Assembly (NCBI GenBank): GCA_039589195.1
Contig: JBDHHV010000134.1
Span: 1 to 9,793, forward strand
Origin: JBDHAC01 sp039589195
Lineage (GTDB): Bacteria > Gemmatimonadota > Gemmatimonadetes > Palauibacterales > Palauibacteraceae
Direction of reading: 5' to 3'
DNA: 9,793 nt
Below are positions 1-4,691 of this stretch, piece by piece; positions within the stretch are counted from its first letter, which is position 1, and the number at the start of each line of letters is the position of its first letter. The notes under the pieces were generated by a model that ran no database searches, had not been told where the DNA came from, and saw nothing but the letters and a program-made list of their open reading frames with translations. A program made the position numbers and the translations under genes.

Positions 1-6
1 ACCGCG

Positions 7-30
7 AGCGGTCCAGTTCCTACCGTTTTT
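7..30 (+). terminator. weak terminator-like hairpin at the window edge
   Basis: CGGT (9-12) pairs with ACCG (22-25) across a 9-nt loop, and five T follow at 26-30. G·U and A-U pairs may extend the base. It could end a gene lying left of the window. The stem is short, so this is a weak call. Confidence 0.25.
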
Positions 31-135
31 CCTCAGTCCAACCAGCACGAGGCTGGTCGGTCGGCGCGGATTTGACTTCCGCAGCTTGAAGGCGCGCCGG
101 CCCGAAGAGGACACCTCCTTCTAAAGCGCGGACGA

Positions 136-164
136 ACGGTTCCCGTCGCCCCAGACGGGACCGT
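136..164 (+). promoter_or_regulatory. strong hairpin upstream of the first gene
   Basis: TCCCGTC (141-147) and GACGGGA (154-160) form a perfect 7-bp stem with loop GCCCCA. Beyond a one-base bulge (T140), ACGG (136-139) pairs with CCGT (161-164), giving 11 bp in all. No T-run follows, so it is more likely a leader or attenuator structure, or a rho-type 3' end, than an intrinsic terminator. It ends 56 bp before the ATG at 221. Confidence 0.4.
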
Positions 165-188
165 CTCCCTCCTGCGCTTCTTGCGGAT

Positions 189-198
189 CCGACGTCGG
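189..198. promoter_or_regulatory. 10-bp perfect palindrome, possible operator
   Basis: CCGACGTCGG is a perfect palindrome 11 bp upstream of the AAGGAG ribosome-binding site of the first gene. The position would suit a repressor operator or leader element. A 10-bp palindrome in GC-rich DNA can also arise by chance. Confidence 0.2.
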
Positions 199-220
199 TC
201 AAGCCGGCAAGGAGACACGC

Positions 221-892
221 ATGAAGACCACGCGAGACTTTGACCTCTCGTTCCGCCCCGACACCTACTGGGAGCAAGGTGACCCGATCGCGGTGATCCT
301 CGCCGGGATCAAGGGCGAGGCACGAAGAAAGCAGGTGAAGGCAGCCCTCGAGGCCGGGAAGGAGATTCCCGAAGGTTTGCTCGACTCGCTCCTGGAAGGG
401 CCCGTCCGACAGGACTGGGGGGCGCTCCACCCTTTCCTCATGGGAGGTGAGTACCTTCCGCCCGACTTGCCCGGCGAAACGACAATCGCCCGGGTTTCGC
501 TCAGGAGTGTAACGGGCGACGTGAGCGAGGTGCGCGCGCGCCCCGGGGGGCGGCTGATCCGTTACCGGATCGTTGACGAATACGACACGGAGATCGGCAT
601 GCCCTTCGACGCTTCGGAAGCCCCCGTCACCATGGGGCAGCTGATCTCCCTGATCGACCAATGCGACGGTCTCCTCCGGTCCGACGCAGAGCCGCGCTTG
701 GGTCTCGTACGGGCTCCGCTGGAGTACAACTTCGGGCGCCCTCACTCCGGGGCTCATCGACGCGTAAGAGAGGCGCGGGCCTTTGTCACGGTGAGCTCAC
801 CCTTCTATCCGGATCTCGAGGCCTACTTCGAGGCCCTGGTCGAAGAATGGCTCATCAGCAAAGGGCTGGTGGAAGGGACGAGTGACATGTGA
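221..892 (+). CDS. uncharacterised cytoplasmic protein, 223 aa
   Basis: The ATG at 221 is preceded by AAGGAG at 209-214 with 6-nt spacing, which fixes the start. The product has no signal peptide or membrane segment and looks cytoplasmic. It opens with FDLSFRPDTYW. A Lys/Arg-rich helix follows near residues 30-45, then the motif HPFLMGGEYLP (about residues 70-80), a segment containing ARVSLRSVTGDVSEVRAR, and RYRIVDEYDTE (about 114-124). From memory, proteins sharing the HP-x-FMGGEYLP and RYR-VDEY motifs form a widespread family with no assigned function. I infer no catalytic role because no classic active-site signature is visible. The stop overlaps the start of the SGNH hydrolase by one base (TGATG), so the two are probably translated together. 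The reading frame is surely real; the function is unknown. Confidence 0.85.
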   Translation: MKTTRDFDLSFRPDTYWEQGDPIAVILAGIKGEARRKQVKAALEAGKEIPEGLLDSLLEGPVRQDWGALHPFLMGGEYLPPDLPGETTIARVSLRSVTGDVSEVRARPGGRLIRYRIVDEYDTEIGMPFDASEAPVTMGQLISLIDQCDGLLRSDAEPRLGLVRAPLEYNFGRPHSGAHRRVREARAFVTVSSPFYPDLEAYFEALVEEWLISKGLVEGTSDM

Positions 893-1641
893 TGACCTGT
901 CGGTTCCGTAGTTACGTGTCCGTGGGGGACTCGATATCGATCGACCTCTATCCGGGTCTCGATGTCCAGGAACGGGACGGGCTTCCGCGCGCCCCCGAGG
1001 GGCTCGGCACAGCCTCCCTCTTCTACCGAAACAATGACGATCGTTGGCCCGCCTTCGCGGGCCGCGATCTCGTCTCGGCCTTTCCTGGGATCCGGCACGT
1101 CGACTTCACGGCCGATGGCGCGACCACGTGGAGCACGCTGCACATGCAAATCCTCCGGATACCGCCGGATCTTGTCGGCCCCACCCTGGTGACACTGACC
1201 GCCGGGGGGAACGATCTAGTGGGGCTTCTAGATGTGAACATGTACAGACCGGCTACTGCGACTCCGGCCGCCGGGGAGGACCCGGTCGAGGAGATCGCCG
1301 ACCGGCTCGCTCGGATTCTAGCCGAACTTCGGTCCCGCATCTCGGAACCGACCATCCTAGTGGGAACCGTCTACGACCCGTCAGACGGGACGGCCGACCT
1401 AGGAGACGGCGTGATCCGCGAAGGGGCGCTCCGCATGCTCCATGCGTTCAACGAGCGCGCGCGCGAGATAGCGAGTTCGACCGGCGCGATCCTCGTGCCG
1501 ATCCACGACCACTTCCTTGGCCACGGCCTCACCGAACCGGATGTGGACGCCCGCTGGTACTGGCGACACCTGATCATCGAGCCCTCTGCGCTAGGCGCGA
1601 GCGAGGTACGGCGGTTGTGGTTAGAGGCGACCGGATTGTGA
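892..1641 (+). CDS. GDSL/SGNH-type hydrolase (esterase/lipase-like), 249 aa
   Basis: The protein carries the SGNH-hydrolase blocks. Block I is SVGDSIS with Ser14 as the expected nucleophile, and block III is TAGGNDL with Asn107 as the expected oxyanion-hole residue. A C-terminal block V-like stretch reads RHLIIEPSALGASEVR. The family hydrolyses esters and related acyl substrates; the substrate cannot be told from sequence. No signal peptide is seen, so it is probably cytoplasmic. I chose ATG 892, which shares its A with the TGA of the upstream gene; GTG 889 directly before it is an alternative, and GGAAGG at 871-876 could be the ribosome-binding site. Block V is atypical: canonical DxxHP is replaced by IIEP, with His226 four residues before Glu230. 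The catalytic acid/base therefore cannot be assigned with confidence. The family call is firm, the activity less so. Confidence 0.85.
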   Translation: MTCRFRSYVSVGDSISIDLYPGLDVQERDGLPRAPEGLGTASLFYRNNDDRWPAFAGRDLVSAFPGIRHVDFTADGATTWSTLHMQILRIPPDLVGPTLVTLTAGGNDLVGLLDVNMYRPATATPAAGEDPVEEIADRLARILAELRSRISEPTILVGTVYDPSDGTADLGDGVIREGALRMLHAFNERAREIASSTGAILVPIHDHFLGHGLTEPDVDARWYWRHLIIEPSALGASEVRRLWLEATGL

Positions 1642-1656
1642 GGACTTGTCCCCGAT

Positions 1657-1684
1657 ATCTCGTGCGTTAGTGAGGTCACGAGAT
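1657..1684. repeat. 8-bp inverted repeat before the tRNA-like element
   Basis: ATCTCGTG (1657-1664) and CACGAGAT (1677-1684) are perfect inverted copies around a 12-nt spacer. They lie just downstream of the SGNH gene stop and 19 bp before the tRNA-like sequence. This could be a 3'-end hairpin of the hydrolase operon (no T-run follows) or a protein-binding site. Confidence 0.4.
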
Positions 1685-1703
1685 GGTAGCTTCCCGCCCA
1701 CAT

Positions 1704-1777
1704 CGGGGTGTGCCGCAGGTCTGCAGCGTCGCTGAATAGGATTCAGGAGGTCGCGAGATCAAATCTCGCCGCCCCGA
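1704..1777 (+). tRNA. tRNA-Pro-like element, anticodon AGG; possibly a pseudo-tRNA
   Basis: The 74-nt stretch folds into a cloverleaf. The acceptor CGGGGTG (1704-1710) pairs with CGCCCCG (1770-1776), with one G·U. The discriminator is A1777, and CCA is not encoded. The T-stem is GCGAG/CTCGC (1753-1757/1765-1769), with variable loop AGGTC. The anticodon stem CTGA/TCAG holds loop ATAGGAT, with T33 at 1737 and AGG at 1738-1740, which reads proline CCU. The C1:G72 start and A73 agree with bacterial tRNA-Pro. Deviations: T54 is A (ATCAAAT loop), the D-loop lacks the GG at 18-19, pair 10-25 is C/T and pair 27-43 is G/G. An AGG anticodon is rare in bacteria, which usually use GGG, UGG and CGG for proline. 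An intrinsic terminator follows 7 nt later. It may be a decayed tRNA-Pro, an integration scar, or an odd functional tRNA. Confidence 0.6.
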
Positions 1778-1784
1778 TTAGCCG

Positions 1785-1809
1785 AAAGCCCGCAACCATG
1801 CGGGCTTTT
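1785..1809 (+). terminator. intrinsic terminator after the tRNA-like element
   Basis: AAAGCCCGC (1785-1793) and GCGGGCTTT (1800-1808) form a perfect 9-bp stem with loop AACCAT, ending in TTTT. The A-stem-T architecture and the position 7 nt after the tRNA 3' end match a typical tRNA transcription terminator. Because the flanking A and T runs are symmetric, it may also stop minus-strand transcription from the TonB-like gene, which ends at 1984. Confidence 0.8.
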
Positions 1810-1983
1810 ATGCATCGTGGGTCTCTTCGTTTCTCCTCTGATTTGGCCACTGAGGCGGCCATGTGAACTCTCCCCTCCTGGGTGGGCTCCCTGGATGGCC
1901 GACACCGAAATCCGGTGAACAACCATCCTGTGATTTGGATCATCTAGCTGCTGCCCGGCAGGAATCACCACGACCGGCAGGGA

Positions 1984-2838
1984 TCAGTGGCCGGGCTCCT
2001 CCGCCGCTGCCTCGTCGGCAACCACCGTTCCGCAGGGACCCTCGGGGATTGTGGGCGGTGCAGGGCTGGTCGCCGTGACAAGCATGCCACAAAAGACGAA
2101 GGTGATCTCCGCCCACGCCGCGACCGGCTCTCCGCCTCGGCGCGCCGGCTGGTACTCGAGCGTCCGGACCCGGGACACGATCTGACGGTTCACCTGCTGA
2201 TTCTCAGTGGGCGGCACGAGCTCCACGAGCCCGGTGGGCTGGCCGGCCGCGTCGAGGTGAGCGCGAGCGGTAACCACCACGCCGTATAGAGATCCCGAGG
2301 GCCTCCAATCGGACAGGATGTCCTGGGCAATAGGCTCGACGTATCGGTCCTCTGCGCTCTCGAGTTCGCCCTCGAGTGAGCCAGAGGCGCCCCCCGGCAT
2401 CGAGAGAGTGATCCCGGAGCCCCCGGGGAGCGGGCTGGCCGGGGTCAGATCTAGCGCCGTGCGCGAGCCTGCCATCTCCCGGACGGCGACGGTCGGTACC
2501 CGCCGCGCGAGGTGCGGAGTGAATGTCTGCGGGGCTGTCTTCGGGGCTGCCGGATGGGCCGGAGCCGCAAGCCGGACGAGCCGGACCGCATCGGGCCTCT
2601 CGTACGCCGCGTCTGTATCGCTCCCGGCGACGCTCACCAGATGGATCGTGGCGGCCGGCCACCCGAGAAAGACGAGGACGTGAAACAGAACTGAGACGAG
2701 CATGCCACAGCCCCACGCAGCGCGATGACGGAGGGTGTTCGTCCTCGATGGTGAGTCTCGGGTCGGGCCGCTCTCCGTCCTAGCTTTGGCCCTCATGGCC
2801 CCAGCTTTGGTCCTCATGGTCCTGGTCTTGGCCGTCAT
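1984..2838 (-). CDS. TonB-like energy transducer / TonB C-terminal domain protein, 284 aa
   Basis: A basic N-terminus (residues 1-39) precedes one membrane helix at about 41-60. This helix contains Ser49 and His53, the i/i+4 Ser-His pair characteristic of the TonB membrane anchor that contacts ExbB/ExbD. A Pro/Ala-rich linker (about 91-150) spans the periplasm. It ends in a TonB C-terminal-type fold at about 150-250, with HLDAAGQPTGLVELV, VSRVRTLEYQPARRGGEPV and a final beta strand EITFVF. By family knowledge such proteins couple the proton-motive force to outer-membrane transporters, though many are degenerate. The proline linker is shorter than in classic TonB, and a 34-residue Cys-containing tail follows the domain. 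No exbB, exbD or receptor gene is in the window. ATG codons at 2838, 2817 and 2796 are all possible starts, because codons 1-21 are three repeats; the longest is given. Confidence 0.8.
   Translation of the reverse strand: MTAKTRTMRTKAGAMRAKARTESGPTRDSPSRTNTLRHRAAWGCGMLVSVLFHVLVFLGWPAATIHLVSVAGSDTDAAYERPDAVRLVRLAAPAHPAAPKTAPQTFTPHLARRVPTVAVREMAGSRTALDLTPASPLPGGSGITLSMPGGASGSLEGELESAEDRYVEPIAQDILSDWRPSGSLYGVVVTARAHLDAAGQPTGLVELVPPTENQQVNRQIVSRVRTLEYQPARRGGEPVAAWAEITFVFCGMLVTATSPAPPTIPEGPCGTVVADEAAAEEPGH
2776..2838 (-). repeat. three 21-bp tandem repeats forming the start of the TonB-like gene
   Basis: On the minus strand the first 21 codons are three imperfect 7-codon units: MTAKTRT, MRTKAGA and MRAKART. 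Each unit begins with ATG. The sequence CAGGACCATG, an AGGA ribosome-binding-site-like stretch plus start codon, occurs both at the first ATG (2838) and at the second (2817). The repeat therefore duplicates an initiation region in frame. Confidence 0.85.
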
Positions 2839-2943
2839 GGTCCTGCCCCCCCCCGGCTCTTACCAGGCAGGTCCCCTCGCGCCGGCCGGCGTCTCGACGG
2901 TGCCGGGCCAGCGCTGTACTGAGTCAATGCGTACCAAGACGGG

Positions 2944-2970
2944 GTCACGTTGGCGTCACGAGGTAGTCAC
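2944..2970 (-). promoter_or_regulatory. tandem operator candidate: three GTCAC (GTGAC on minus) repeats, 11-bp period
   Basis: GTCAC occurs at 2944-2948, 2955-2959 and 2966-2970, exactly 11 bp apart and so on one face of the helix. Direct repeats with an 11-bp period are typical of OmpR/PhoB-family response-regulator boxes; E. coli Pho boxes carry a CTGTCAT-type repeat and Streptomyces PHO boxes GTTCACC. The array lies 106-132 bp upstream of the first ATG of the TonB-like gene, suitable for activating it. The regulator is not identified, and phosphate control is only an analogy. Confidence 0.45.
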
Positions 2971-3212
2971 CCCGGAGGCGGGATCGAACCAAGCGCCGGC
3001 CGCTAACGAGGTCCTCGCTCGTCGCGAGCTCTCCGCAATCTCGCACCCTGACGGACGACAGCCGATCAAGCGAGCCGCACCCGACGGACATCACGTCGGC
3101 GCGCTCGGCCCCGCACTGGCTTCGAAACGGGCAAATATGGCCTGCTGGCGAGCGCGTCATTGTTGTACGAGCGAACGGTGAAGGAGACCTACTCGTGCGT
3201 GAGGGGCGTGAA

Positions 3213-3253
3213 GACCGCGCGCGGCTCGGCACCGGGCACCTGCGCGCGCGGTC
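3213..3253 (-). terminator. GC-rich hairpin after the lipoprotein gene
   Basis: An 11-bp perfect stem pairs 3213-3223 with 3243-3253 (core GACCGCGCGC / GCGCGCGGTC) around a 19-nt loop. It begins 17 bp past the lipoprotein stop in the direction of transcription. Only TCTTC follows on the minus strand, so it is a weak intrinsic terminator or an mRNA-stabilising 3' structure. Confidence 0.45.
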
Positions 3254-3269
3254 CCTGTTGCCACTCACT

Positions 3270-3941
3270 CTACGGCAGATGGAAGGCGCCCTGTACGCTC
3301 TGACACGTGTTCGGTCCGCGCCTGCCGTACTGGTGATTGTTCCACGGCGGGGCGATGCCGGCGTTGACGCACCCGCCGTCGACGGTCTGAATCATGTCCG
3401 GCAGGAGCGTCGGAATCACCGGACCGTGATCGTGAACGATAAGCCAGATCTCGGCTCCGGAGGGGTCCTCCAGGCCGTAGGCGGGGAGACCGACGGGCTC
3501 GTTGAGAGAGCCACTGTCATCCCCCACGTGACGGCTTCCCGAGAAGGTCGCCGAGCCGGAGCTCCCGACTACGCCGCCCGCCGCATACATCATGTCGGGC
3601 TTCGCGGCATCCACGGCGAGGTCGGCTCCGTCGCACCCAGCGATGCACTCGCCCGGATCGTTGAAGATGACGAGCCACAGCGTGTACGCATCACCGGGGA
3701 TGAGCCCGCTCGTCTGGACCCGATAGTTGACGCCGTTGGACGTCCGGACGAGCTGTGACGAACCGACCACTGCACCGCCGGCGAACGCGATGACGTCCAC
3801 GTTCTCCGGGGCGTAGCTTGCCTGGACCGGGATCTCCTGCGGTCCCAGAGGGGTCTCGCCGGCCTCTGAGCAGCCCGCAAGCGCCAGGCCCGTGGACACC
3901 AGGCAGACTGCCGAGAATCGGGTGGGAATACTGCGTTCCAT
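3270..3941 (-). CDS. secreted lipoprotein of unknown function, 223 aa
   Basis: The start at 3941 has a GGAGGT ribosome-binding site 5-6 nt upstream. The N-terminus is a lipoprotein signal: a short basic region, a hydrophobic core, and lipobox LAGC with Cys24 as the expected lipidation site. The mature protein is therefore anchored at a membrane outside the cytoplasm. The rest looks like a beta-rich domain with SNGVNYRVQTSGLIPGDAY and TLWLVIFNDPGEC, a Gly/Ser-rich central part, IWLIVHDHGPV, and a C-terminal GPNTCQSVQ. Four Cys outside the lipobox (GECIAGC, GGCVN, NTCQS) could make two disulfides. From memory, similar proteins are common in environmental genomes and annotated only as hypothetical. 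No enzyme motif is visible. It is transcribed in the same direction as the TonB-like gene and divergently from the sigma-kinase operon, whose signal it might serve; that link is speculative. Confidence 0.85.
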   Translation of the reverse strand: MERSIPTRFSAVCLVSTGLALAGCSEAGETPLGPQEIPVQASYAPENVDVIAFAGGAVVGSSQLVRTSNGVNYRVQTSGLIPGDAYTLWLVIFNDPGECIAGCDGADLAVDAAKPDMMYAAGGVVGSSGSATFSGSRHVGDDSGSLNEPVGLPAYGLEDPSGAEIWLIVHDHGPVIPTLLPDMIQTVDGGCVNAGIAPPWNNHQYGRRGPNTCQSVQGAFHLP

Positions 3942-4022
3942 AGTGCACCTCCGGTTTCCGGTTCATCGCGGGCCTCCGCGCCCCTTGTCCAGAGCGCCCG
4001 GTCTCGAATCCAGGCCCCGCTC

Positions 4023-4051
4023 TTGATCGAGAAGCGAGAAAACGGTGTAAT
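4023..4051 (+). promoter_or_regulatory. sigma70-type promoter of the sigma factor-kinase operon
   Basis: The -35 element TTGATC (4023-4028) and the -10 element TGTAAT (4046-4051) are separated by exactly 17 bp. They match the consensus at 4 of 6 and 5 of 6 positions. Transcription would start near 4058, so the ATGs at 4023 and 4050 cannot be starts of the sigma gene, and a leader of about 45 nt remains before ATG 4104. Confidence 0.6.
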
Positions 4052-4103
4052 GTGGCTCACGGCTGGCGTTCTTCGGAGGGTGAAAGACATTAGAGGGCCC
4101 GTG

Positions 4104-4691
4104 ATGCGTGGCAGTGTCGAGATGCCACCCCAATCAGACGTGACCGAGCTCCTGCTCGCAGCTGCCGACGGCGACAGCTCCGCCCTTGAGCGCTTGATGC
4201 CGATCGTCTACACCGAGCTTCATCGCGTCGCGCACCGTCGCCTGCGTGGTGAGCGAGCGGACCACACGCTTAGTACGACGGCACTCGTTCACGAAGCCTA
4301 CCTGAAGTTGATGAACTTGGAGCGCCTGAATTGGCAAAACCGCGCGCAGTTCATGGCGATCGCTTCTCGGCTCATGCGGCAGATCCTGGTCGACTACGCC
4401 CGCAGCCGACGCACCGTGCGTCGTGGCGGCGAGCACAAGCGGGTCGAGTTCAAGGCGTCCGAGTCGGCAGCCGTCACGGCGGGTGAGCCCGCGGAGGAGG
4501 TTTTGGCGCTTCATCAAGCGTTGGAGAGCCTCGGAAACATCAACGGCCGGCACGCGCGCATCGTGGAGTGCCGGTTCTTCGGGGGCATGAGCATCGCGGA
4601 GACCGCCGAGGCGCTCTCCATATCTCCTGCCACCGTGAAGCGGGACTGGGTGATGGCAAGAGCATGGCTCAACCGGGAGCTGAGCGCTTGA
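4104..4691 (+). CDS. ECF RNA polymerase sigma factor, TIGR02999-type, 195 aa
   Basis: This is an extracytoplasmic-function sigma factor that would direct RNA polymerase to a specific promoter set. Region 2 covers roughly residues 14-95, including LHRVAHRRLRGER, TTALVHEAYLKL and LMRQILVDYARSRR. A linker follows, then region 4 with a helix-turn-helix at the C-terminus (MSIAETAEALSISPATVKR, DWVMARAWLNREL). This signature matches the TIGR02999 group known from Acidobacteria, Planctomycetes and Gemmatimonadetes. I chose ATG 4104 because AGAGGG (4092-4097) lies 6 nt upstream and the promoter at 4023-4051 rules out earlier starts; ATG 4122 is a second option. No anti-sigma gene is present. Instead the 3' end overlaps the kinase gene, an arrangement often seen for this group, so activity is probably linked to the kinase. 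Confidence 0.92.
   Translation: MRGSVEMPPQSDVTELLLAAADGDSSALERLMPIVYTELHRVAHRRLRGERADHTLSTTALVHEAYLKLMNLERLNWQNRAQFMAIASRLMRQILVDYARSRRTVRRGGEHKRVEFKASESAAVTAGEPAEEVLALHQALESLGNINGRHARIVECRFFGGMSIAETAEALSISPATVKRDWVMARAWLNRELSA

Larger units (their letters stand above)
2839..3269. other. 431-bp intergenic region between the lipoprotein and TonB-like genes
   Basis: No frame looks coding. The region holds a 9-bp C/G homopolymer (2846-2854) next to the TonB-like start, the GTCAC tandem repeats (2944-2970), and the hairpin at 3213-3253. No convincing -35/-10 pair was found for the TonB-like gene. It should carry that gene's promoter, because the upstream lipoprotein gene is too far away for simple translational coupling. 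Confidence 0.5.

Noticed and set aside
20..757. Minus-strand 245-codon open frame
   Set aside because: It is antisense to the 221-892 gene, which has a good ribosome-binding site and coherent motifs. The minus frame matches no family and has no convincing start site.
2204..2716. Alternative minus frame (170 codons) overlapping the TonB-like gene
   Set aside because: Shifted-frame shadow; the accepted frame has the Ser-His membrane anchor and TonB C-terminal motifs.
2977..2990. Minus-strand GGTTCGATCCCGCC resembling a tRNA T-arm
   Set aside because: The T-stem does not pair beyond two or three bases, and no acceptor, D or anticodon arm can be built around it.
3195..3758. Plus-strand open frame (GTG 3195) with a good AAGGAG at 3181-3186
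   Set aside because: It is antisense to the lipoprotein gene, which has a lipobox, its own strong ribosome-binding site and protein-like composition. The plus frame has no motif and an Arg/Asp/Val-rich mirror composition.
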